Assembly (NCBI RefSeq): GCF_030867095.1
Contig: NC_081826.1
Location: 58,868,001 to 58,932,000 of the forward strand
Source: Alligator mississippiensis
Lineage: Eukaryota > Chordata > Crocodylia > Alligatoridae
Direction of reading: 5' to 3'
Length of the DNA: 64,000 bases
Positions 24,701 to 56,441 of this stretch are shown one piece after another. Position 1 is the first letter of the stretch. Every line of letters begins with the position of its first letter. The notes under the pieces are model-generated. The model saw only the letters and a list, made by a program, of their open reading frames with translations. It was not told the origin of the DNA and did no database searches. The position numbers were made by a program, and so were the translations under genes.

Positions 24701-26444
24701 AACAACTGAACAGTCAGCCACTCATGTAAGCGCGACCACTGCCTCACAAAAGGCTAGACAAAAATTAAGAGACAGAAAACTTAAGTACATTTCATTGTAA
24801 TGATGTTGTCTCTAAAATTGGCAATGCTGCGGCATAGGGCACAAGAATCCAGACCTTTGTACATCCAACTAGAGATGTATATTTCTTAGTGGCAACTTCT
24901 TTTTAAAGAAACATTTACAAACCAAACAAAATAAATTCTACTCCAACTCCATTTACATACCTAAAACAACCTTTGCCAAATTCCCAGTATAAACAAGTCT
25001 CCCATCTCCAGACTCTTTGTGCAGAAATGTGCTATGGCCACGAACAGCCACTACAGGAGAAAGTATCACCTACAGGATGAAAGCAGCATGTGGCAAATGA
25101 AGCATTAGTCCCCATTTTCAATACATGTGAGATTAAAGAGAAATTTTCTCCTAACATAGATATTTGAATGACTTGACTTTCCTGCTTTCTCAAGGGAGAG
25201 GCTAAAACCTAAATGTAGCAAGACACAGAGCAAGTAAATCCAACAAATATCTAACAGATACCACTTAAATTACATTACTAATTTAATCACTCTAAAGATC
25301 TGTATAATGTACACTGCTATCTGATTTTTCCTGCTGGAACAGCAGTTCAAATCTACTCCAAGGCCCTGATACTGTAAGAGGCTCTTAATCTCAACAGTGT
25401 ACTGCATAAATCATAGAATCAGAGTAAGCTAGGGTTGGAAAGGACGTCAGGAGGTCATCTACTCCAACCCCCTGCTCAAGGCAAGCCTCAACTAGATCGT
25501 CCCAGCCAAGGCTGTCTAGCTGCATCTTAAGAACCTCCGCAGATGGAGGGTCCACAACCTCTCTAGGTAACCTGTTCCAATGCTTTACTACCCTCCTAGC
25601 GAGGAAGTTTTTTTCCTGATTTCTAAACTAAATCTCCTTTGTTGCAACTTGAGACTGTTGCTCCTTGTTCTATCATCTGCCACCACCGAGAACAGTCTAG
25701 TTCCATCCTCTCTGGAGCCGTCCTGAAAGGTCGTGGAAAGCTGCTATTAACTCCCCGCCCCTCTCCCCCTTCTCAGCCCAGTTCTAAACAACCCTAGCTC
25801 ATCACAAGAACAATCCCCCTCAATCCGTCCCTGACGCTGTCTGCTCCTGAGCCTTGACTACGAGCCTCCCCTTGTTTGCCAGCTTCCTCCCAGCCCCTGC
25901 TCCCAGAGTCCTGTCCTCCCATCTTGGTTTTCCAATGCAGGCAAGTTTCTAGCCCCAGCAATTACAGAACTGGAAAGCGAGTACAACCAACGTTATGCTT
26001 TTAAAGGACCGTGATTTATTTTCAGGCAAATCCTTGGGATTTGGGCCATTGTTTCCGAAGGACTGCCGCTCCCAGCAAGGCAAGGGTCCTGGTCCCTGCA
26101 GGGACATCTCTCTCCCACCCCCCATCCTGGACCCTGTTCCCAGCGCCCCCCCCCCCCAAACCTTGTGGCTGTGGTGCCAGTGGAAGCATTAGGGGCTGGG
26201 GGAAGGCAGCTCCGTGCTGCAAGCCCGCACCCAGGGCCTCGCTTCTCATCTCCGCCCGGGGCAAGCGGAGCCACCTCTCGTCCCCTCCCCATGCCCGGCC
26301 CTGCACCTGCTCCCTCCGAAGGACCCCGCAAGGACGCGAAGCCGGGCAGCAGCCGGCAGGCGTGCCGAGCCCGGCGCTCCGCAGCCACGAACCCAGCGGC
26401 CGGGCCCGGAGCACACCACGCGCGGCCAGCAGCAGCAGCGCCAT
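18361..26444 (-). CDS. TMEM70: TMEM70, whole gene (three coding exons)
   Basis: TMEM70 is a mitochondrial inner-membrane protein needed for assembly of the ATP synthase c-ring. Joining 26,231-26,444, 24,961-25,050 and 18,361-18,782 gives 726 bp, which is 241 residues plus stop, close to the usual length of about 260. All splice phases agree (phase 1 at both junctions). The N-terminus is arginine-rich and lacks acidic residues, as in a mitochondrial presequence. Two hydrophobic segments lie at the start of exon 3, followed by a conserved matrix-side domain. Intron 1 is 1.2 kb and intron 2 is 6.2 kb; intron 2 is filled by a CR1 and a hAT element. The gene is divergent from ELOC and lies on the same strand as LY96, as in other vertebrates. 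Confidence 0.9.
19460..20562 (-). mobile_element. CR1 LINE fragment (RT C-terminus and 3' end)
   Basis: A 336-codon open frame at 19,540-20,550 encodes the CR1 reverse transcriptase C-terminal half, including [20 protein letters not shown] and the FADDTKLWG catalytic motif. The 3' end at 19,460 has the CR1 terminus ATTCATAGATGTTAGGGTC. It is near-identical to the copy at 36,663-37,830 and therefore young. It is 5'-truncated and sits in TMEM70 intron 2. A 25-bp segment at 20,496-20,520 is repeated at 20,535-20,559, close to the truncation point. Confidence 0.95.
20857..21010. repeat. 57-bp tandem repeat of hairpin units
   Basis: Units start near 20,853, 20,910 and 20,967 with period 57. The first two each contain an 8-bp inverted repeat, CTGGGTCC and GGACCCAG, at 20,857-20,864 / 20,887-20,894 and 20,914-20,921 / 20,944-20,951. 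The third unit is partial. The array is the GC-rich core of a larger repetitive stretch at about 20,700-21,340 whose type I cannot name. Confidence 0.75.
22160..22275 (+). mobile_element. CR1 3' fragment inside the hAT element
   Basis: The text GGGACAGGATACTGAGCTAG, then GGACCATTGGGCTGACC, and CTTATGTTCTT is the characteristic CR1 3' end. It is nested in, or was captured by, the surrounding hAT element. Confidence 0.65.
23310..23710. repeat. Alternating inverted ~75-bp units
   Basis: A unit at 23,310-23,383 is matched by its reverse complement at 23,436-23,509 and again in forward orientation at 23,636-23,710. Each begins with a form of CTGCTGGCC and holds CGGGCTCCTCC. The first two form a strong imperfect hairpin. 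Confidence 0.8.
24124..24587. other. TMEM70 intron 2, no feature seen
   Basis: AT-rich intronic sequence between the hAT element and a small foldback element. Nothing else is recognisable. Confidence 0.5.
24588..24737. mobile_element. 150-bp foldback MITE
   Basis: The ends GGGCATGTCTACATGAG and CTCATGTAAGCGCGACC are imperfect inverted repeats. The centre holds a second, nearly perfect palindrome, CAGTCATTTAATACTTG and CAAGTACTAAATGACTG, around six bases. It has no coding capacity. Confidence 0.65.
24961..25050 (-). CDS. TMEM70: TMEM70 coding exon 2
   Basis: A 90-bp exon too short to stand out as an ORF. It has an acceptor TTTCTCCTGTAG (AG at 25,051-25,052) and a donor GTATGT (24,955-24,960). 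It encodes [20 protein letters not shown] then GNLAKVVL, matching the family block ending DGRLIYTGNMARAVFG. It starts with two bases and ends with one base of a split codon, compatible with exon 1 and exon 3. This exon precedes the transmembrane region. Confidence 0.9.
   Translation of the reverse strand, partial: WLFVAIAHFCTKSLEMGDLFILGIWQRLF
25409..25800 (-). mobile_element. CR1 LINE 3' fragment, older subfamily
   Basis: It starts at 25,409 with the CR1 terminus AATCATAGAATCAGAG and reads into 3' UTR and terminal ORF2 text (GGTTGGAAAGGACGTCAGG, CCCCCTGCTCAAGGCAAGCC). The frame is broken. It lies in TMEM70 intron 1. Confidence 0.85.
26231..26444 (-). CDS. TMEM70: TMEM70 coding exon 1
   Basis: The ATG at 26,442-26,444 sits in a strong Kozak context (A at -3, G at +4). 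The first 30 residues (starting [20 protein letters not shown]) carry several arginines and no acids, as in a mitochondrial targeting signal. I place the donor at GTGCGG (26,225-26,230) because it leaves phase 1, which fits exon 2. It is a weak donor, and an alternative GT at GAGAG/GTGGCT would break the frame. The exon lies in a CpG island. This N-terminal part is not alignable to mammals beyond its composition, as is usual for presequences. Confidence 0.8.
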
Positions 26445-26760
26445 GTCCGCGGCGCGGCTCCCGCCCTCCCTGCTAGCGATTGGGCGGCGGGGCGTGGCCT
26501 CCTCCAATGCGGGCGCCGGTGGGCGGGGCCCGGGCCCACAGTATGGCAGGGTGCTCCGGTTCGGGCTCGACCGCCGCCCGCCCCACTGCACGGCCTCGCA
26601 CCGCCCCTTGGTCCTGTAGCACCGCGGGGCCCGCGCCGCTTGGCCGGGATGAAAGAACAAGCCATTGCGTCTTGTGTGAGCGCCACGTGCTTTCGTTGCT
26701 GCCGAAGTAGCACCTCTGAGCGCTGCCGCCGCACTGCGCTGAGGGGACAGCGCAAGTTAG
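26445..26760 (-). promoter_or_regulatory. TMEM70 CpG-island promoter
   Basis: CpG-dense sequence upstream of the TMEM70 ATG, with a GC box GGGCGGGGCC at 26,521-26,530. CCAAT boxes occur on both strands (ATTGG at 26,479-26,483, CCAAT at 26,504-26,508). There is no TATA box, as usual for a housekeeping promoter. The many long ORFs across this island are by-products of its GC content. Confidence 0.75.
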
Positions 26761-27227
26761 TCTTCTGAGGAGCTGGGGCCTAAATAGTAACATGACTGGA
26801 GGTCAGTCAAGGCTGGGGGAGGGGAAGCCAGCCTAACTGTACAGTACTCCATGCAATAAGGCCAAGTCGTTACAGACTTGCAGGGAAACAAGTGCCTGAG
26901 CTGCGACAGAGTGCGTCCGCCCCAGATCGGCCATCCTTCGACCCACAGATAAGACATTCAGGGAAGACAATCATCGTCAACTACAAGGGCTTGCTGAAGA
27001 AGTGATATCCTCCATAGGTAGAGGCCAAAGGATTAGCAATGATCCCATTTTGCAGGTCAGGAAACAGGCCTATATTAGGCACACGAAAAAGCTCCACTAT
27101 AAAAGTATTGTTGAGGTTGCAAAATGGAAGGTGCAGAATTTCAGACACGCACGTGAGAATTAAGGCCCATGTAGATTTGTTCCCTTCTGTGCATGTTCAT
27201 TCATTCATCGTCCATTCATTCATTCGT
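26761..27227. other. Intergenic, no gene seen
   Basis: Sequence between the divergent TMEM70 and ELOC promoters. It holds an ATTC microsatellite near 27,197-27,230. No exon is supported. Confidence 0.5.
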
Positions 27228-27640
27228 TCATAGAATCACAGAGAAGAGATGTGGGGCTTGAAGCTGGGTTCGAATTACCCATCAACTCTTGGGGGGTGGG
27301 GCGGGGTCTGCAGTGATGGCAGCCAGAAGGAGCCATGGCCGTCACCTGAGCTGCTTAGAAAGGCGCAGCCTGACTGGCCCACAGGGGGGTTCTTGTCTCT
27401 TATGGGTGGGCTCTCATCTTTTATTGGGGGGGGGCTCAACTCCCCCCCAAAAAACTCCCCCATAATTCCAACCGTGGCTGGAAGGGTCCTCCAGAGGTCA
27501 TTAGTCCAAACCCCTGCCTAAGGCAGGATCATCCCTATCTAAAGCATAGATGTGTTTGATCCCAGCAGTCTTTCCTGCCCAGAGCAGGGGGGCTAGACCC
27601 AACGATATCATGAGGTCTCTTCCAGCCCTAAACTTCTGTT
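27228..27640. mobile_element. CR1 3' fragments in opposite orientations
   Basis: Minus-oriented CR1 text appears at 27,228-27,260 and 27,455-27,535 (GGAAGGGTCCTCCAGAGGTC, CCCCTGCCTAAGGCAGG). It is followed at about 27,560-27,640 by plus-oriented CR1 3' end text (GGGGGGCTAGACCCAACGA, GAGGTCTCTTCCAGCCCTAA). This gives two 5'-truncated insertions joined head to head. Confidence 0.65.
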
Positions 27641-28755
27641 CACTGTATAGTTTGGAGCAGCTTTAGGAAAGAATCAGGGCTGCATTCAAAAGGAGACTAT
27701 AATCTATGACTCCTAGCCAGGGACGTGAAACTAGAGCCCAATTAAATATGGGGAAAGGTGATGAAAAAATGGATATGGAAATGAGGCCATAGGTTTCAAA
27801 TTAGGGGAGGGAAAACAGAAAAGCCACCAATGTCACCCACAGTTATCACATTTCAAAGAACTAGCAGACCTGCTTAGGGGGGCTCAGCCCAAATATGTGA
27901 GACTACAGAAGAGAAAAAGTTACTCACAGCATCCCCTGTCAAGGTTCCTTGTTTGGTCCGATGGTCCTTATGGCCAATGCCAGGAGGAAGTATGTCTCAA
28001 AGCTCTATGGGGCCACAGATGAGGAGGGAGTAAATCAGGAGGTGCACAGAAAGAGACAACCAGAACCTTACCAAGAGGTTCTTGAGAAGCCAAAGTAGGA
28101 ACTTCAGCTCAGCTGACTCCAGATAGATAAGTATGCCAGGGTCCCCCTCTCGTCACAAAAGGAGCAAGTGCCAGGAGACACTGTAAGCTGTGCTGTCAGC
28201 CTGTCACAGCTCCAGTAACTGCAAGAAGAGAAAGGAGCATCTAATAGTTAACCCTGCCTTGGAGAACTGATCATTGATTTTGGTAGCTTGCCTAGTGTCG
28301 TGCAGGAGCTTTATGGCAGTCTTACAGGTGTGAGCACTTATTTTCTGGATGTCCAAGAGACTCGGAACTCCATTTCTATATTGCCAAAAATAATGGGTTA
28401 GGCCCCAGAATAGTTACATTGACCCCCACATCATTTTTTAATTTAAGAATACTGTTTTCTTGTGATACAGTATGATTGTTTTGGTCTGTTTTTTTTTTTT
28501 AATTTCTGAACCCCAGCCTATTCCCAGTAAACACGTGATACTTTGTGTTATAAACTGTCCCACATGTATGGAAAAAGGTGATTTTGGCTCTTGGCAATGC
28601 AAGAGCTCTCACCTCCAGCTCTCAGTTTTGTAAACCCTTATCCATGCCCCCCCCAGCATCTCTTCCAAATTGAACAGGCCTCACCTCTTTAGTCTCCTCT
28701 CTCTAGTCTCTAGTTGCAATTGTCTCAAGACACCTTCGAGTGAGAAGTGCCATAT
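27641..28755. other. Intergenic, no gene seen
   Basis: No coding exon, RNA gene or clear element was found between the CR1 fragments. A T-rich run occurs near 28,489. Confidence 0.45.
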
Positions 28756-28880
28756 CATCATAGACATCATAGAAATCAAGGGCTGGAAGGGACCTTGAAA
28801 GATCATGGAGTCCAACCCCAGCAAGGTGTCTGGCGAGTCTCTTGCAGACTTCCAGGGTTGGGGATTGTCTCCAAGGAAGA
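28756..28880 (-). mobile_element. CR1 LINE 3' end
   Basis: It starts CATAGACATCATAGAAATC and continues GGGCTGGAAGGGACCTTG and GGAGTCCAACCCC, the standard CR1 3' terminus read on the minus strand. Confidence 0.8.
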
Positions 28881-29099
28881 TGAGATTGGTCAGACATTAA
28901 ACCATGTTGGCTGTCCTTCAGCATGTTACTGTAACTTTGCAGCCCTTGCAATTGTTGAAATAACTGTGTCAAGAGACAAGCCTCCAGGGTCAGACGAGTA
29001 CCATTAGTCCCAAAAGGAGCAGACTTTTAGCGTTTCATAACATTTAAACCAAGCCCCTACTCTGGAAAGCCTGATGGGTTAGTTAGCACTAGGTGCAGC

Positions 29100-29383
29100 C
29101 GTGGCACCGCACTGCACTGCCCCGCGAATCCCCCTGCTCTAACATGGTGGAGCGGCCCCTAGAATCCCCCGCCCCACCCACGTGTGTGGGGCGGAGCACG
29201 GACTACATCTCCCATCGCGCCCCGCGCCCTTCCGCGCGGCATGCTGGGAGCGAGGTGCCGTCAGCCTCTGAGGGCACGTTCTGCGCGGAAGGCGGCCGTG
29301 ACCTCCCGGAAGTGATTGCGACGCAGCTGGCCCGGAAGCGAGGGGGGCCCTGGGAGCGGGGGCAGCAGCAGCGGCGCTGACAG
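29100..29383 (+). promoter_or_regulatory. ELOC: ELOC CpG-island promoter and 5' UTR exon 1
   Basis: A CpG-dense block that ends in a consensus donor, GACAG/GTGAGT, with the last exon base at 29,383. I infer it to be the non-coding first exon of ELOC. Upstream motifs are an E-box CACGTG (29,179-29,184), a ZNF143-type ACTACATCTCCCATCGCGC (29,202-29,220), the inverted half GCATGCTGGGAG (29,239-29,250), and two ETS sites, CCCGGAAGTG (29,305-29,314) and CCCGGAAGCG (29,331-29,340). No TATA box is seen. The start site is probably near 29,250-29,320; its exact position cannot be read. Confidence 0.7.
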
Positions 29384-49628
<20,245 letters not shown>

Positions 49629-52600
49629 ATAAAATAAATTATAATAAAAATGTAAAACTTTTTTCAGTATTTAATACCTGTAGTTCAGTTAGTACCTTTT
49701 TCAGATAGCATGTTGCGTGTGTGAGATTGAGAACTGTAAAGTTCACTGCAGAGGCAGCTGCCTTCAGTTTTTTTGCATAGCAGTCATTCAAGTTGAAATT
49801 TGTTTTGCTGCTTACACAAATACAGACCTTTTCCCAAATCAAGACAAATAAAACAAATGTACCAGTTAGTAGATGGCTATGCCTTATCCTTTAGGTGTGG
49901 TAGAATTTTCTTTTAATGCAATTATAATATAAAATACATAGGCCAATGCTTTGTAAAAGCTCATTCTACCCTCATGTGTAGGTGTTTAGGGTTTTTAACC
50001 ATTGACATTTCTAAACATCTAAACTTGATCTCCTTACAGAGTAGTTGTCCTTTAGGATAGTTAAAACTGAAGTACATTAGCATTTGCATCTTAAATACCC
50101 ACTTTCAAGGATTTGTAAACTGGCAAAAACATTCACTTTAGACAGAAAACTGACTACGTAGGGGAATTTTTTATGCTTTATTTTAACTTGGCTATGTTTT
50201 GGAAATTTAAAGAATATGATTCAGTTTTCTCATGTAACTTAATTCATCCCTTCCCTTCTATCCATTTAATGTTCAGGTCACAGTAGGTTTTAGAGAAAAA
50301 ATATAAATAACCAAGTTAGTTCTTAATGCTAACTATCACTTTTGTGTGTATACTATTTTCTGTATAACATGTAAGGTTATTCATAATGTACTCTCACTTG
50401 ACCTGATATTAGTTTTATATAATAGCTGACTACAAATTTTTTCCATTGTTTGTGATAAGTCATGTAAACTCTGTATTTACTCTTGGTTTTATAGCCTTCA
50501 AACCATCCTAAAGGTGGCTGCCACAGAGGTAGTTCTCTTCCTCATCCTTTCCCTCTCCCATGTTTCCCCCTTACTATCATAAGAAAAACTGAAAATTTGG
50601 AGACACTTTTATTTGGAGAAAAGGGGCATTAAGTTGTGTCTGACCTTTTTTTTTTTGTTTCCTTTAAGATTTCCTAAATATCCAATATTTACATGTTGAG
50701 CAAAAAGGATTGACAAGCTAATTATATGAACGCTCAGTGGAACATATAATCATCCCTTGGTTTCTGTTGATAATTGCCTGTCACATCCACTTTTCTCTCA
50801 GACCACATTTCCATAAGACAAACACAGTGAACAGTATTACAAGAAAGTTGTTTTCTATGAGTGACAGCCTGGAAACTTCTACTACAAAACCCTCTGTAGA
50901 TGAGCGATATATGTAATTGTTAATGAGTGATGACAAAAGAGCCATCTATATCAGTTGTCATTGCTTCAGTTCTGAGAGAGAGGTGGCTCTGGTCTGCTGT
51001 GGAAATACCACAAACAGATGATGGGTTCTCTTATTAGTGTATTAACCAACTAATGGTGGCCTTAAGGGATCATGAAATCTTATCATACCCAGTTGGCAAA
51101 TAGGTGTATAATTTTTTTTTTTTTTCTGGATTAAAACTTGATGTGTACTATGCAGTTTGCTGCACACAAAGGAGTTTGACCTAAGTAGGTAGTAAATTGA
51201 CCTGAGTATGAAATAACTTTTTTTTTTCCTGGGCTGAAATAAAACTCAATGGACAAGCTGACATATGTCAGTATGGTGGTAGATTAGCTGATATTTACTC
51301 ACATTTTTTGGCAGTTACCTACACAAGTCGGAGATGTTGTTGAAGTGTGTTGGAAGACATTGTGTGAAAGATTGTATTTTGTTTTCCCAGCTCTGCTCAG
51401 TGCTATTAGTAGCTCATTTTCCAGAGCACTAAAACAAAAAAACCTATTATGCTGCTTTTATTCAAGCCAGTAGAAAAATACCTCCTAAGATTCCAGTGAT
51501 TTGTGATTTGGATATTTAGTGGTTGTACCCTCATTTCATTTTGAGGGGTCTTGAGTTGTTAAAGATAGAAAACTTAATTTGAGTAGTTTCAGGTTTAAAA
51601 TGTTTTGAATTCAAGTTTAAGCTAAGATTATTTTTTACTTCGTCAGGGGAGACATTAATAAACTTTTTTTTTTAAAGATGTCATTACAATAATTTGCGTT
51701 CTGTGACTGTACTTCAGTATAGTGTGATTAAAATGGCTGTTGTATTCCTGGATAATTATTCCGTGTTCTGGATGTTGGTAAGAGACACTAAGCTGAAACT
51801 GAAGTGTCTTTGAACATTCACAAAACAGGATGGTGTCCTGGAATGCATTGCTTAAAACCCACCTGGTTAAGAAGCTGTTACAAATGTGGGAGAGGGGGGA
51901 AACCTAGTGCAACTTACTTCACAAAGAAATGGGTATGCTCTTAATACACAATTGGAAAGCTACCACACTTACTTCCTGAGTTCTAAATAAATTTCAGAAT
52001 GGAAAATTTCTAAAATTTGGTGTGTTTTGTTGGTTTGTGACTACTAACTTTGGAGCAGTTGTTCATATGTGAAATCAGTTTTTTCATAACTATACAGTAA
52101 ACAAATTGTAAATATAAAATAGGTACTTTGGTTGCAGGTGGGTGGAACATGCATCAATCTTTCCTTCTCCTGATAGTAAACATTTCTTATTCTCATAACA
52201 GAAGTACCCAACTAATAAGACTAATTTTTGTGACATTTCTAACCTAACTGGAAGTGGGAAGTACTAGAAATTTAATTGGAGCCTCTTAACATTCAATTCA
52301 CATTTTTCCCTTATGCTAGCCAAATTTGTAGATTGCTTTTATGCCCGTTTCTAACTGTACCATAAGTAGAAGCATATGTTTTGATGTTTAGCCTGGTCTA
52401 AATTCATGAATGGGAAACTCTTGGTTTTTTGTTTTGATTGCAAGACCCGGTTAACTTGTACACTTAAATATGTATCTATAGTCGATCATATTGAACATAA
52501 AACAGCCTAGCACAGAAAGAGATGTCCCCAGACCATCGAAATTCCATTCAGCGTGTTGAAGTTCTTACTTTGGTTTTGAGATTTAAATCTCGTTCAAAAA

Positions 52601-55600
52601 GGGCATATTACTTACAAGGCTTCAGTACAAGCCAATATTTTCAGATTCATAAATGTTGAAGTTGAATACAGCCAAAGTTGAAAGTGTTAATTGTCTAGTG
52701 ACAATTTGGTGTTTTTGTATAGTGTGTGTGTGTGTGTTTTTATTTCTTGCAAAAATGTAAATGGGTACTGACTGCTCCCTGTTTCTTCCTTATGTTGTTT
52801 GTAGTACCCATTAAAGCTTAAAAAATGGTTTCCTTCCCCTTCCCAGCCCCTAAATAATGTGCTATGGCAAAGCAAAGCACAGCAATGTTGTGGGTCTTAC
52901 AGAGATACTGATTCTAGCTCTGTGGCATATTTTAAATCAACAACTGAAGGGAAGAAATATGCTAGCAACTTTTTATATTAAAGTGAATCAGATTTGGGGC
53001 GTAAACTAGTTGACTATGTAATCTTACAACAGGTGGACCAAAGCTTTGCCATTAGCAAACCTGCCACTTGACAGTTTTTTCCCATGGAAAAAAGAGTTCA
53101 GCTTTTAGGAATTCTGTGAAAAATGGAACAACTGTAGGAACTAGTTTTCTTTTTAAAAGAGCTACAGTGGCAATATGAAGAGCAAATACAAGTGCTGTGA
53201 ACTTGGTGTTGCACATGAATGAAATATATGCATCCTAGAAGAGTAAAAAGTACTAGACTTTTTGATTCGCTTGGGAGAAAAGCTTGCATGAGTGACCTAA
53301 TTTGGGCAGCCAAAAAAGGAAAATACAACACAAGGACTTTTATATCTATTCAATAAAAATCTTTTAAGTATTCTTCTAATCGGTCTAATTGTGTGGTATG
53401 AACTAAAGCTTCCTAGTTCCTTAGATATGAAAATGTAGACAAGCAGTGAAGATTGTATCATAGGTGAAAAATATTACTTTTGGGGGGAAATGTGTGACTT
53501 GGCTGCATTAATTTAGTAATCCCTTTGATCATTTCTGCGAAGGGAATTCTGTGTGGATATAATGCAGCTAACTGTAGAAAAAGCTAAAATCACATTTACC
53601 TTTCAGACAAGAATGGAATATTTCAACTTAAAAAAAAAAAAAATCAACTTGTTTGTTTGACGGGAAGGTCTGAGGGCAAAGCCATAACACATTTTTGTAG
53701 TCTCATATGAGAGTGAGCTTTGGAATTAAAATTACTTTATCAAGTATGACTAATGCATCTTTTGTTTCCTGAAAGTACCAATTTGAATTCTTAACTTTGT
53801 AAGTTTAGTAATAAAATGTAATTTAAAAAATATCAAAATAAAATATGGTGTTTATGATAGTGTTGGCAAAGCTTGAATAAAGTTAGCATGCTGTCAAGTA
53901 GAAAATCAATATCTTGATGCAGTGGTAATTTTTTTTTCCCTAAATAGCACTATTTTGAAGCTAATGGGGATCTACAGATGTTTAAGGTAGGTCTTCATCC
54001 ATCTGGAGCTAGGCTTCTTACCAACCTTTAAATTATGAGATTTTTGTTTAGTGATAATTCAACCAGAAGCTAATTTAAAGTTAACATTTTAAAATTATTA
54101 CTTTGAAATATCCTTTTCAATTCAAATTTAAAATTGCCTTTGCAAATAATTGGTAGGAACACTTTTCCCCTTCTGCACAGGTAATATCACCAACTTCATG
54201 CATCTTTAATTGAATGCTTAATCACCACTATGTGGAGCTACAGGTAATAAGTTACTAATCTTAGTTTGCTGTGTAAATTCTTCTGTTACTCTAACCAAAT
54301 GTTAAAATAGTGAATTCTTCAGCTATCAACTTAGTAAGTATAAATATGTTGTCAGAAAAGCTCTGAGTTTTATACATCACAAAGCAAGTTTTATCTTAAG
54401 ATTTCTGCCTGCTTTGTCATGTATGCTTTCAGCTGCTTTTTACTGCATAAAACAATTTCCTGTAGAAATACTAGGTTGAACTAGTTTTTTTAAATTTCCA
54501 ACCATGACACGTCATCACTTGAGTCTAGAAATAATCTTCAGAGTCAAGTGAAACTTGAAGAAATATTTAATACAACATCTTTCATATCAGCCAGTTTGGG
54601 ACTTTAACCATGCAGCCTTTGATAAGTACTTAGATTAGAAATAGTCATGAGATTATCAAATGAAACTAGCAGTACTTTCTATAGAATTTCAAAATGTAAG
54701 CTCTGTATAACTTAATCCCTTGCAAAAAGGTTATTTTTTAATGGAAGAACCTGGAATGGAATACATATATACCTACTGCTTAATCTACCCATACATTTCT
54801 TCATTCGCTATAGCTTTTATACACTTGATTATGTTAATATTAAAATAAATCTTCACAAAATCTACAAAGCAGAGAAGAACCTGTACCTTTGCTGCGTACC
54901 TACCATAGGGTTTGTTTTTTTTTTAATCTTAGCAGAAGTTTGGCATATCACACAAGTAATTATGCACCTGTCATAGTTCAGCTTGATGTTACGGTAACAC
55001 TATATATTTGTCAAATATCGCATCAAACGATAAGATTAATGTAACTTTTAAAAGTACCATAACCAAAGAGTAAATTTAGGAATATTTCTCATTAGCTGTC
55101 TCTCATTCTGTTGCCCTGATTTAATTCTACTTCTCTTACTCCTTAATAACAAAGGTGCAGGTTTAGAGAATACTTTATATAGATGAATTTAGTTTGTACT
55201 CCTTTTAGAGACCCCCCCCCCCCTTCCAGGAATATTCTTAATGCATTGCACTTGTCAGTGTCCTTCAAATTGGCAAACAGCGGTGGAGAGAAGAATTAGC
55301 ACAATTCCTTTGAGTTATGCAGTCCTCACTTGTGAGACATGGTCACCTGGCACTGCAGATTATGGTTGCTATGCCACTAGACTAACAAAGGGAGATTAAT
55401 GTGAATATACAATTAACTTCTCTGGGAGGAGTAGATAAGCAGTAAAACTAGATGCCTGTAAAGGACTTGGAACAAAAGAAAACAAGGTTCAATGTTGTTA
55501 CAGTAGTGTCAATGGCAAAGAGTCAGGCAGTAAGATTCAGTTTAGGATATGGAAGAATGATGTAAGGTATCTGGAATAGGTGGTTAAAACATTAATTTTA

Positions 55601-56441
55601 CAATGTCCAAAAACACTGTGGAGGAAGGTAGGGGGAAAGCAAAGTGGAAATTGAATGTGTTAAGAGAGCTAAAGCCATCCATCCTGCCAAAGTTTCTTAA
55701 GATTGTATACATTTTCTGCCTAATGTTAAATGAATACTACACTGTATATTGGAAATTAATGCTTGAAAACCATGTTTATAATAACTTTATTTTTAAATAA
55801 ACTCTTGCAACTTGCTACATTCACCAGAACAAGTTCCACAGTTGTATATACTGGGCGCTTCAGATTTAACATGGCTGTAACTAGGACTAGAACTGAATAA
55901 ACAGCAGAAAACAGTTGCATGCAAATTGTCACTTAGATTGAAGAACATTTTTTGGGCAGTTTTTGTAATCTCTTTGGGTTTGTTTTTTGTAAACACAAAA
56001 GTTTTAACGTGAATGATCAAAAGCAGTGCAGTTGCAGACTCACTGCTTGAATATTTACCAAAAGAATCTAACAATATATTTAGTTACAATCCACACTGTA
56101 TGCAGAATGCTTTTAATCCCTCATTGGTTATTCTTACTTCCCCTGCACCTGAAACTCCTATTTTCACCATCACTTTGCACCAACTCACAGGACACTGGAG
56201 ACACTCTACAGGTACTGAGCCCTTGTGGTTCCTCTCTTAGCATACTTTCACTGTGTTGTTCTGCATCAGACTAAAATCAGTAGAGTTGTCCCTTTTTTGA
56301 GAGAGCTGATTGACTCTAACTTACCACAACTATTGTTAATTCAAATCGCAAAGGTGTTCCCTTTTGCAGGGTGGGTATGTATTAGAGAAGGGAGAGTTAT
56401 ATTGGCATTTACTACAGTTAAAGACCTTCCTTTCTATTATC
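49629..56441 (+). other. ELOC 3' UTR and downstream flank
   Basis: AT-rich single-copy-looking sequence without exons that I can support. AATAAA hexamers occur at 49,628-49,633, 49,847-49,852, 51,986-51,991 and 53,352-53,357, and further ones lie towards 55,795, so the 3' end of ELOC cannot be fixed. The overlapping small ORFs near 55,800-56,650 have no domain or splice context. Confidence 0.5.
49847..49852 (+). terminator. Candidate ELOC poly(A) signal
   Basis: AATAAA about 220 bp past the stop codon. Earlier (49,628) and later hexamers are also available, so this is one of several candidates. Confidence 0.35.

Noticed and set aside
26011..26793. Several long ORFs on both strands over the TMEM70 CpG island (up to 212 codons)
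   Set aside because: High GC content removes stop codons in all frames. Only the minus-strand frame from the ATG at 26,444 fits a protein family and splice structure.
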